Assembly: GCF_022965805.1 (NCBI RefSeq)
Contig: NC_133103.1
Coordinates: forward strand, 30,884,626-30,948,625
Direction: 5' to 3'
Origin: Primulina eburnea
Taxonomy: Eukaryota; Streptophyta; Magnoliopsida; Lamiales; Gesneriaceae
Length of the DNA stretch: 64,000 bases
Shown here: piece by piece, positions 47,220-58,114 of the stretch
How the letters are laid out: every line of letters begins with the position of its first letter
Position numbering within the stretch: the stretch's first letter is position 1
Translations under genes and position numbers: made by a program
The notes under the pieces: generated by a model
What the model was told of the DNA's origin: nothing
The model's input: only the letters and a program-made list of their open reading frames with translations
Databases searched by the model: none

Positions 47220-50200
47220 AAGCAGGCATGTAATAGAAACTGGATAAAATACTCACATCACTGAAATAATGCTGGGAATTCCTGTCTCATGTCTGATTCA
47301 GTCTCCCAAGTAGCTTCTTCTGTGCCATGACGAGTCCATTGGACTTTCACTAAAGGAATAGTCTTCGTTCTGAGTTGCTTTTCTTTACGATCGATAATCC
47401 GGATCGGTTTTTCGACATAACTCAGAGATTCATCAAGTTCGGCCTCGTCTGGCTAAATAATATGAGAGTCATCAAGGAGATACTTCCGCAGCATAGATAC
47501 ATGAAAGACATCATGTATTTCTGATAATGAAGGCGGCAAAGCAAGTCAATAGGCACGATCTCCTATCTTTTCGAGAATCTCATACGGACCAACGTATCGT
47601 GGAGATAACTTCCTTTTTTTCCAAATCTGACAACTCCTCAGAAAGGTAAATTCTTCAAAAATACTCGATCTCCAGTCTCAAATACCCACTGTCGTCATCT
47701 GATGTTGGCATATTTAGCCTGTTGGTCTTGCGCTGCCTTCATTTTCTTCCGAATCAACTTTACTTTCTCCGTCATATCTCTGATCATGTCAGGTTCATTC
47801 TTAGGAACTTCAAAGATATCATCCCAATAAAGAGGGGATCAACACTTCTTTCCGTACAATGCTTCAAAAGGTGCCATCTCAATACTTGTTAGATAGATAT
47901 TGTTGTACGAAAACTCACAGAGAGGCAATGCATCTTGCCAATTAGTGCTAAAATCAAGCACTACAGCTCTCAGCATATCTTATAATGTCTGAATCGTCCG
48001 CTCTGACTGTCCGTCAGTCTGTGGATGATATGCGGTACTCAGATGTAACTTTGTACCGAGAGCTTGCTGCAAACTCTGCCAAAAGTGCGAAGTAAACCGA
48101 GGATCACGGTCTGAAACAATCGACTTCGGCACTCCGTGCAGTCTGACCACCTCTCTGACATAAATATCGATCATCTGATCATATCGGTACGTCATTTTGT
48201 ATGGAATGAAACATGTAGATTTGGTCAATCGATCAATCACTACCGAAATTGCATCACAATCTCGGGAGGATAGTGGCAACTGTGTCACAAAATCTATGGA
48301 AATGTGATCCCATTTCCATTCAAGAATAGACAGACTCTGTAGCAATCCTCCTGGTTTCTTTCTTTCAGCTTTCACCTATTGGCAATTCAGACACTTGGCT
48401 ACAAATTCAGTGACATCAGATTTCATCTGTTTCCACCAATATTGTGTTTTAAATCATTGTACATCTTCCTGCCACCAGGATGAATGCTAAAACAACTGTT
48501 GTGCGCTTCTGTCGGTATTCGTTGTCTCAATTCTGAAACATTTGGCACAACTAGACGATTATTCACATACAAAATACCGTTTCGAACCTGATACTCTGAT
48601 CGATGTCCAGTTCTGACCATAGAAATCGAATTCTGTACATTCTGGTCAACTTTCTGAGCCGCTTTAATTTTCAAAATCAGCTCTGGTTCAGCCCGAATAG
48701 CACATAATCTTAAAGGTTGACGATCTATTTCAAAAGCTAATCCAGACAAACAGCAGTCTTCATTCAAATTGGAAACACCCATAGTCGATAAGGATAAAGA
48801 ACATACCTTTCGACTTAGTGCATCAGCTGCTGCATTGGATTTTCCTGGATAATATTTGATTTCACAATCGAAATCCTTTAACAAATCAAGCCATCTTTGC
48901 TGCCTCATATTCAATTCTGATTGTGAAAACAGATATTTCAGGATCTTATGATCAAAATAAATCTCAAACTTCTCACCGTACAGGTAGTGTCACCATATCT
49001 TTAATGCAAAGACGATGGCCGCCAATTCAAGATCATGAATTGGATATCGAGTCTCATGGGGTTTCAGCTGTCTCGAGGCATAAGCAATACATGCCCTCGC
49101 TGCATCAAGACACAACCCAATCCGCAGTGAGATGCATCACAATAAACAACAAAGTCGCCAGTACCTGAGGGAATAGTCAACAGCGGAGCACTGGTCAACC
49201 TCTTCTTCAATTCAAGAAAACTGGATTCCCAGTCTTCTGACCAAACAAACGGTGCATTTTTCTGAGTCGACTATGTAATCCGTTTGGCAATACTGGAGAA
49301 ATCTTTGATAAATCGACGATAATATCCGGCCAAACCCATAAAACTGAGAATTTCGGGCACATATGTCGGTCTCGGCCAATAAATCACTGCCTCAACCTTA
49401 CTGGGATCTACTGATATACCATCTCCGGATATAATATGCCGCAGAAATACCACTTGTCTCAGCCAAAACTCGCATTTTGACAGTTTGGCATACAATTTCT
49501 CAGCCCTCAATATTTTCAACACAGTTCTCAGATGTTCTGCATGCTCAATCATATTCTTAGAATAAATCAGAATGTCATCAATGAATATGATTACAAACTC
49601 ATCAAGATATCTTTGAAATATACGGTTCATCAATCCTATAAATACAGCCGGTGCATTCGTCAAACCAAACGGCATGACAATAATTCATAATGTCCATACC
49701 TGGTTCTAAATGTTGTCTTCGGGATATCAGAATCCCTGACTCTCAGCTGATGGTATCCAGATCTCAGATCGATCTTGGAATATACAGATGAACCCTACAA
49801 CTGATCAAACAGATCATCAATGCGAGGCAAGGGATATATATTCTTTACCGTTCCCTTGTTCAGTTGTCGGTAGTCGATACAAAGTCTCATCGAACCGTCT
49901 TTCTTTCTCACAAACAGCACTGGAGCACCCCAAGGGGACACACTCGGTCTGATATACCCCTTGGCCAGTAAATCCTCCAACTCTGGTTTCAAATCTTTCA
50001 ACTCAATCGGTGCCATTCGGTATGGAGCTCTAGATATCGGAACTGTACCTGGCATCAACTCAATGTTGAAGTCTATCTCTCGAATTGGAGGCAATCTAGG
50101 AATCTCATCTGGAAAGATATCAGCAAACTCACACACCACTGGCAAGTCCGCCAATGATGGACTCGATTTCAGTAAATCAACTGAATAGACAAGGAATCCA

Positions 50201-50836
50201 TCCGCTCATTTCTGCAGTAATCGAGTCATATTTATCGCAGATATCAAAGAAATTCTAGCTCGAGAACCCTTACCATAAAATTTCCACTCATCAGCCATCT
50301 CAGGTCTGAATCTTACGATCTTGTGGAAACAATCGACTGTAGCCCTGTACTTGGTCAGTATATCGATACCGATAATACAGTCAAAGTCAGATATCCCAAG
50401 CACAATACAATCTAACTCAATTTCATACCCATCATACTGCAGTGTACACGATCTAACAGACTTTACTGATATCAAACATGTCCCCAACGGAGAAGAGACA
50501 GACACTACCGCAGACAATGACTAAATAGGCAATGCATGACTCAATGCAAATCGCTCAGATATAAATGTATGTGATGCACCAGTATCAATCAATACATATG
50601 CAGGATAACCAGAAATAAAGCAGTTACCTGCCACAACATCATCAGGTGCATCTTGTGCCTGCTCCTCAGTCAAAGAGAATACTCTGGCCTGCTGTCTCGG
50701 AGGCTGGCTCACTGTCTGGCTTCCTCCTGGCCTTTGCTGTGACTGAGTAGATGGTGCCGGCTGGACATAATGAACAGCAGATGGTCGTCTCCCTATCTGA
50801 GCCACTGATCCAGATGACTCTGCTGCCTGGGATCCC
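47220..50836 (-). pseudogene. Element B pol: protease, RT, RNase H, integrase, chromodomain
   Basis: From high to low coordinates: protease LIDTGASHTFIS (near 50580); RT with [10 protein letters not shown] and, after a TAG (49795-49797) and a frameshift near 49680, [10 protein letters not shown] (near 49590); RNase H, badly shifted, around 49270-48920; integrase with the HHCC region split by a frameshift near 48430, [20 protein letters not shown] and QTDGQSER; a C-terminal domain with several stops; and a chromodomain around 47230-47400 (VKVQWTRHGTEEATWE). RT and integrase catalytic Asp residues are visible, but the frame is broken at ten or more points. The protein is dead. Confidence 0.85.
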
Positions 50837-51735
50837 TAGGCACCTCTCTGTGGACATACTCGGGCAAAATGTCCCTGCTGTCTAAAAATATGACAGCTGC
50901 CAAACAATCCTCGGCACTGCTCTGTGGAATGCTTCCCTCCACAGGTACTGCAATAAGGTTCAGTATAGCTCTGGCTCTGTCGAGGACTCCCAGAGCCAGA
51001 AGAACTGCTTCCTGACTTCTTGAACTGCTTCCCCTTTGCTTTCAGGAAGTCTTTCTTTCCACTACCACCGCCACTCTCAAATCGAGTAGGTGGTTGTTCT
51101 GGTCTTTGTTCTGGTGGCATAAACGAAGCTCTTCTCTGTCTTATCAGACCGGCTTCGGCTCCTTTGGCTCGGTTTAGGACATCAGTAAAATTATTTGGTC
51201 GCCCTGTGTTCACCAATGTAAAAATCTCGGGATTTAAACCATTGATGAACTGATAAGCAATAGCTTCTTCATTCTCGGCTACGTGTGGAGATAATCGCAA
51301 CAACGTAGAAAACTTAGTCACATATTCCTAAATATTCAACTGGCCCTGTCTCAAGTTGGCATACTCTGCTCCCTTATCCTTCCTGTACGACACTGGAAAG
51401 AACCTCTGATAGAATTCAGTTCGAAAGACATTCCAGGTAATAGTCGTACCTCGATGTTCCAAGGCCCGTTTTGTGGTGATCCACCAGTTCTTTGCCACAT
51501 CGTGTAACTGGTGTCCTATCAGTTTCACCCTTCGCTCATCGGTATAGTCCAGGGACTCAAATAGCATCTCGATATCGTCTAGCCAACTCTCTCAGTCCAC
51601 TGAAGTCTCGTTACCTTTCAGAGTTGGTGGATGAAATGACTGAAATCGTTTCAATAATGTTTCCATAGGAGTGGCTGTAACATCCATGGGAGGATTCGAA
51701 GTGCTACCCTGTTCCGGTACTCTTCTCAAAGGCAT
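50837..51735 (-). pseudogene. Element B gag
   Basis: Starts MPLRRVPEQG. Retrotransposon Gag domain: WLDDIEMLFESL, KLIGHQLHDVAKNWW, FYQRFFP, GAEYANLRQGQ. A Ser/Gly-rich linker leads to CSTCGGKHSTEQC and a knuckle reading CHIFRQQGHFARVC, in which the second Cys of CX2CX4HX4C is Phe. In-frame stops lie near 51595 and 51325. The frame continues without a shift into protease beyond a further stop at about 50837. Confidence 0.85.
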
Positions 51736-51975
51736 ATCTGATAATCAAATGAATTAGTAACAAATACCACAATTATGTTTCAGTCCTCCTCCGATCATCT
51801 TACTGCTGATCCAGAATCGGTGCTGATTCATTCTCAATAAAACATATTACCATATCAAATCAGATAAACAAGTAACATGTATTAAAGCAGTAAGACATGC
51901 TAGCATTCAAAAGCAGGAAAGAAAACCTCAATCTACCCCGCTCACTAGCTTCTATCTTATTCTAAAGGATCTATC

Positions 51976-51987
51976 GCTCTGATACCA
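51976..51987 (-). other. Primer-binding site, element B
   Basis: GCTCTGATACCA on the plus strand is the complement of TGGTATCAGAGC, five bases from the LTR end. The leader between it and gag (51736-51975) holds no ORF. Confidence 0.93.
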
Positions 51988-51992
51988 CCTGT

Positions 51993-53576
51993 TGTGGGGA
52001 CCCGGACGGTAATTCGATTTCTTAATCATCATTGGGACTAATTAATCAATTAGAAAACATGATGGAGATCATACTAATATACATATCAGTATAGAACAAA
52101 ATACAAGTCCTGTATGACATACATTCAATACAGACTAAGGTTCAACAACTATCTATCAAGTGTTCAAACCCTATCTACAGCAACGTCAAATCTGTGGTCT
52201 CCACTCTTACCCTGATCTCTCGTCATCTTCTTGACCCTGATCCTGTCCCACCTGTTGTCATGCACACATACAAACACGACAACAGCCGGATAATTCCGGT
52301 GAGACTATAATCCCAATATAAATCAATGAATCATGCAATCATATGATAAACATAAAAGCATAAACTGGTAACAGCAATATGTATCAAACTCTGAAAAATA
52401 ATCAATATAAAACTGTCGAAAATGGTCGTGACTCAACGACTCAGACTAGACTCAATCCTAGTCTAGGGATCCCAGTTTCCAGACGTTGGCATTCCATATT
52501 GATCACCAGTAATAGAAGAAACTTCAATTTTATCCACATCGATATGGTATCGATCACCAGTAATAGAAGAAACTCCAATTCCATCCACATCTATAGCTAA
52601 TCATCCGGTGACAAACTTTGGCACTATCGCCAATACACTATCTTGTGACATCGTGCAATGTGCCTGTGGCGATCCCACCACTATCAGGCACTTCTGTCAC
52701 AAGATTACTCATCAAATACATGCTTCCTACCAATCAATAGAACAACATATAATAATCAAATCAATGCATACAATAACAATAAGTATGTGATTTAGGGAAA
52801 CCCAAGTATATCCTACTTGAGTCGATCTCCCGATACCACATTGACTTATACCTTTCGTTCGTAGTCTCGGTCTGAAGCAATAACCGTTCTGAATTCAAGA
52901 CTGTCTCTGTAAATCTGAAACGACATATCGAGAATCATAATATCAATATTCCATTCTCAATTCAACACTGAATCTGATAAATTTGGATTTATTTCAAATC
53001 AACGGTATAACGGCACAATCTCAGTATCCCCGTCAATACCAAATCAACAGACATCAATTACAAATCATAACTCATATCTGATACAATCTGTTATTCATTC
53101 ATAATCTCAATCTGTCCGATTTCAAATCATTATAATCAGAAAATCATAATAATTCCATAATCAGTCTATTTTTCAATCTGACTTCGATTCTACGATGTTT
53201 AACATATCCAGAACACCATATATGAATCCTATTCAATTCTGACAATGGCATAATTTCAGGACATATCAAAACTTAACAAAACTTACGTCCAGTTGTAGCC
53301 TGCGTAGATAAGAACACAGTACTGAAGTCGGATTCAAATTCTGACGGACAGATTTTGCACAATCGCGATCCTATGCTTTACAGACTAATTTTTCCAAAGT
53401 TTCCTTCTTTTTTCTTCTTCTGAATTATTCTGAACATTTGTATATATATATATTTATATATATATATATATATACACACACACGTAACAGGAATCAAGGC
53501 AAATGGCGCATCCTACATGCAACACGTCTCGCACATATGCGCGACCCTCCTCGGCGCATATTTACGAGACAGTATG
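51993..53576 (-). repeat. Element B 5' LTR, truncated by element C
   Basis: Homologous to the 3' LTR up to GACAGTATG, where element C begins; the distal part of the LTR (several palindromes and the LTR start) is missing here. A direct duplication of about 50 bp (GATCACCAGTAATAGAAG units) lies at 52500-52600. Confidence 0.9.
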
Positions 53577-56500
53577 TGTAGAACCCGTAAATCAGTCTAC
53601 GTATAAGTCATGCATAATTCTAGTGTTTTAAATTTAATTGAATTCATTGCATGATTATTTAAATGCATTTATTTGAAGTTAATTATTTTATTATTTCAGT
53701 TCAGTAGTTTGATTTTTAGCATTTCAGTTATTTCAGTGAGGCCGGACTGGAGTCGGAGTTTTGGGATAGAATTTAAGATTCGAGAAATATTTCCAGAAGT
53801 TAATTTAGCTAACAAGTAAGTTCATTTAAGTTAAAAAGGAGGTTTGAGGATTTAATTTAATTACTTGAGGTGATTAAGAAATAAGCCCATTTAAGTTGCA
53901 TAATTAAGGGTTTTATTCACTAAATTATTTAAGGGATTAGTGAGGCTTTTAAGAGTTATTAATTTAGTAAATAAACAACACTCCCCATTCATTTTTAGAA
54001 GCAAATTTCGGCCACCCCCCCTTGCCTAGACAACACATTGCCAACTCATCAACTTTGACCATTTCTTTGCATGTAATTAGTAGGATAATTCTAGGATTTT
54101 TGGGAGCACCATTTAATTAATTATTAGAGCTTATCCTAGCCTACATTAGCAAGCTAAAAATCGGCCATCACCTTCTAGATGCATCCATCAACCCATTTGA
54201 TATCAAACCACAATTCAAATTTGAATTTGAGGGAGACTTGGTCATACCTTTGCATCCCTTTATTAGTGGATCTTCCCCCTCACCTCTCCAACCATCATTC
54301 TCCCCTCCCTAATCTCGAAATTCAGAGTGAAATTCAGTAGAAAAACCATGGGTTCCATAGCTAGAAGAAGAGAGAAAAATCGAGTAGAAGGAAAGGAAAG
54401 AATCACTCCACCTCCTCCGCGCCGAGCCGTCGTATTCTTTCCTTTTTCATTCAAACGAAAACCAAGGCATGTTTAGATTTCATTCAAACCTCAATCAAGT
54501 CCTACTATTATTTTAAACATCACTTTTACATGATTTTTATTCAAGAAAACCGAAATTTCATCAAGCATTTTCGAAATGCATGTGCAGAATTTTTTTTGAC
54601 TTTCATGATGCTCTTCACGGTTTTCTCTTGTTTCAGTGCTACAGGTTTTGGATCGACTCCAGGCTCCCAAGGCTGTTCCTAGACATGTAATAGGATGCAT
54701 TAGGACCATGTTGGTCCATTCATTCAGCACCCATACTTGCTGGAAAACCAAAATGACAGCAAGCTCCCCATAGGTGCAGGATTTGGGTTCGAAAAATTCA
54801 GTTTTGATGTCAAAGGGATATGAATCTGATCATGGCTGCCCCAAGGCCTATAGCCATGGTTAGATCACTTCCCTAGCATGTCTAAAACATGACTAAGTTG
54901 CCCTTTTGGTGGCTTGGTCCATGGTTGCTCGGTTTTCACTTAAAACATCAAGAACAGCCCCTACACCCTTCGGCCCGTTCATTATACAGCATGTATTGAT
55001 TCGATTTTTGAGAATGGTGTGGATCTTGGTTGGCCTATGATCCTTAGCCATGGTTCAAACCATACCCCAAGATGTCTAGATCGTGCCATGGTCAACCAAA
55101 TGGCCACTGGAACGAGTTGAGACAGCAAGCGAAGCACAATACCACACACGCACGCATGAGGGACCTCGGTAAGAGTTTTCGGTTGGTAGCTGGAATGGTG
55201 AGTATTGTGGCTGGCCTAGGGCCCTTAGCCATGGTTCAAATCATTCCTTGGGATGTTGGTAAGAGTCTCTGGTCGGTGGTTCACGCCCCAATGGCCGGTA
55301 GTCTCGAAAACAACACAAGACATGCAATTGCGCAGCTGCTGGAATTTGACAGCAACTTGCTGTGATGGTTTGGAGGCTCGTTCGAGTTCTTGGTTGGATT
55401 TTAGCCTATGGCCTTGGACTGGACAATGCCTCATCGAGTTAGGAAGGCCACGTTTTTGGCCGTTTGTGATTCGGATCATTTTTGAGGTCGTACGAGAATT
55501 TACGGTGCGATGTGCCAAATTGACTCTCGAAAGAGAGTTTCATGTTTTGGCCTTCATTTCACCTAGATTTCGACCCTCATCATTTTAGGAGCATTAGTTC
55601 ATAATTTTAAGCGTATTTTAATCATGACTATACGTCGGTTCAGTGTTTGTTCGGGTTGGTTCGGAGTCATGATTAAATACGAAGTCGTTAGACGTAATTG
55701 TCGCATTTTCAAACTTAATTGCATAGTTCTGTCAAGTATAAGCTATTGCATATTTTTCATGGCATATTTAGGTTGCAGCGAGCCTGGGAGCGATCCAATC
55801 CAGTTGGTAAAATATACAGGATATTTTCATTATGCCATTAATTATATTACGTGCATGAAATTAGAAAATGATTATTTTTGAGATTTATGCCATATTGCTT
55901 GTGGTCAATTCACTATTATGGGAGCACTATTTTACTCGGTCGCCAGTGACCGATCAGTTCAGTTTGGTACCACTCGGTCGCCAGTGAACGGTCAGTTCAG
56001 TTCAGTTTGATACTCCCCTGGTAGCCAGTTACCGATCAGTTCAGTTCAGTGCAGGGGCCACAAGCGTAGACCATAATCTCAACAGAAAATTATTATCAGT
56101 TATTTCAGTACAGGGCTCCAAGGAGCAAACATTTTTACTATGACTTTCAGTTCAGCTATGCACGTATTATAATTTCTCAGTACAAGTTATTTTCAGTATG
56201 CCTCATGACATGATATTTTATCCATGCAAATTATATTTTACTCGTTACCTACGATATATGCATGCTGAGTCTTTAGGCTCACTAGACTTGATTGTTGTAG
56301 GTACCGATGAGGTCAGGGCCGAGGGCGGGGACCAGTGAGCTAGCTTGGGTCGGCAGTAGTGGCACCCGAGGACCTCAGTTCAGCATTTATTATTTTATTC
56401 GCAAACAATTTTTATCAGTTGTTGGATATTTTTAAATTGTGATTTTGGCAAACTTTATTTTCTTCCGCTGCGATATTTTAAACATTGAACTTGATTTATC

Positions 56501-56594
56501 AGTTGATTTTATGAATGAGACATTTAAGTTCTTTTAAAAAGAAAATTTTTAATTTTCCACAAATTTTCAAGTAAGGAGTTTTAGGGCCTTTACA
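53577..56594 (+). repeat. Element C 5' LTR
   Basis: 3,018 bp, TGTAGAACCCGTAAATC...GGGCCTTTACA. It carries the inverted repeat (55612-55681), the CGGTCGCCAGT cluster (about 55935-56040) and GAGTCTTTAGGCTC (56267-56280, one change from a perfect palindrome). Confidence 0.95.
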
Positions 56595-56596
56595 AT

Positions 56597-56608
56597 TGGT
56601 ATCAGAGC
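56597..56608 (+). other. Primer-binding site, element C
   Basis: TGGTATCAGAGC, two bases after the LTR end. Confidence 0.95.
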
Positions 56609-56832
56609 AGTGGTTCTGTATAGGGTTACACTACTACTGACCACGAGAAGCTCACGAAGCCACGCCTTCGGTCTGTAAGTTTTACAATTCAGCATTTTAT
56701 TTAAAGCATGAATTATTTTGACAGCATGCTTCCATGAAATAATTTCGACCAGATTTTCAGTATTCCAGTGTTCGTCTAAAATAAATTATGGAATTATGCA
56801 TGTTAGTTACGTATGGGTTATGTTGGAACAGT

Positions 56833-57913
56833 ATGCCCCCTAGACGTCAAGTAGGACGCCCGAGAGGTGGTGGCGAGCACCGTCGCGAGGACGATGACGA
56901 TCAGAGACAAGAGAGGCAGACACCTCCTCCTCCTCCTCCACCACCGCCCCCACCTGACATGAGTGCCCAGATGCTAGCTGGGATGACACAGTTCTTCGCA
57001 CAGTTTGCGGGGAACAATGCCGTGGTGACTAGGCTGACAGGGCCAGAGACTGTTTACGAGCGATTCATGAAGATGGGTCCAAAGGAGTTTTCTGGGACGT
57101 CTGACCCCATGATCGCCGAGAGATGGATCAAATCCCTCGAGGTCATCTTCGAGTTTATGGAGCTGGGAGATGCCGACAGAGTCAGATGCGCCACCTATCT
57201 GTTCACTGGAGATGCCCGCTTATGGTGGGAAGGAGCGGCAATAGCCCTGACCTTGGCTACACTGTCATGGACACGCTTCACGGAGGTTTTCTACTCCAAG
57301 TATTTTGCGGAGGAAGTTCACACCAGGTTGACCACCGAGTTTATGAGTCTGAGGCAAGGGGATATGACGGTTACGGAGTTCATCCGTAAGTTCGAGAGGG
57401 GCTGCCATTTTGTGCCCCTGATAGCAAATGATGCCAGAGCTAAGTTGATGTATTTCCTGGTGGGTCTACGGCCGATCTTGCGCCGGGATGTTAGGGTGTC
57501 TGACCCTGCTACATATGAGATTGCGGTCTCCAAAGCCCTAGCCGCAGAGCAGGATCTGCGGGATATCGAGAGGGATCGCCAGGGCAAACGCCCAGTCCAA
57601 GTACCACACCGTCCTCCTCCTCATCAGCATCATCAGCAGAATAAGAGGCCTTTTCATGGACCGCCGAGAAACCGAGGCCAGGAGCAGCAGCAGCAGCGGG
57701 GACGCCCAGCCCCGAGGACTCAAGAGCACCCAGTCTGTCCCAGGTGCTCACGTCGCCATCCTGGAGCATGTATGGCTGGCTCAGGAAAGTGTTTTAAGTG
57801 TGGCAGTCCAGACCACATGTTGCTGCAATGTCCTCAGAGGAATCTGCCTACCCAAGGCAGAGTTTTCGCTCTCCATGCCGCGGAAACCAACCCGGAGAGT
57901 ATGTTGTTGACAG
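56833..57913 (+). CDS. Element C gag (open; first exon of a predicted gag-pol)
   Basis: About 360 codons without a stop. Start MPPRRQVGRPRGG; an upstream in-frame Met at 56788 is possible, but MPPRR is the family's usual start. An acidic/Arg stretch and an 11-Pro run come first, then the retrotransposon Gag domain (about residues 75-230: YERFMKMGPKEFSGTSD, GDADRVRCATYLF, WWEGAA, LRQGDMTVTEF, GCHFVPL), a basic His/Gln/Pro-rich linker, a CPRCSRRHPGAC pair and an intact zinc knuckle CFKCGSPDHMLLQC. Unspliced, the frame ends at 57930 (GTFKL-stop). Spliced at ACAG|GTACC it would fuse to protease. It would assemble capsids and package RNA. Confidence 0.85.
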
Positions 57914-58114
57914 GTACCTTTAAGCTTTAAGTTATTACTGAGTTTCCGTGTTTTTGGGAATCGGGATTGAGAGTTTGAACTTAGAATTGCAATAGGGTTG
58001 CATGCTCTACTTATTATTATTTTCGGGACTTAGTTAGAAGAACTTTGACCTTTGCATGTCTATAAGTTTAGTTCTTGTAGCTATTGGGTTCAACTTAGAG
58101 TTCCGATCTTTCAG
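57914..58114 (+). other. Predicted gag-pol intron, element C (201 nt)
   Basis: GTACCT at 57914 and TCTTTCAG ending at 58114. Joining ACA-G with AG-AGA gives a continuous frame into [20 protein letters not shown]. It contains stops in the gag frame, so the unspliced message yields Gag only. Same position and phase as in element D. Confidence 0.6.

Larger units (their letters stand above)
45265..53576 (-). mobile_element. Element B: Ty3/gypsy chromovirus on the minus strand, 5' LTR cut by element C
   Basis: Plus-strand order is 3' LTR (45265-47149), PPT, pol, gag, leader, PBS, 5' LTR (51993-53576, truncated). The LTR ends are TG(T)TGGGGACCC and GGGCATTAAA. Gag and the first half of pol share one reading frame, broken by six stops, so unlike elements C and D it has no intron between gag and protease. 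A chromodomain is present. The neighbouring AAAAC (45260-45264) would be one copy of its target duplication. Confidence 0.88.
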
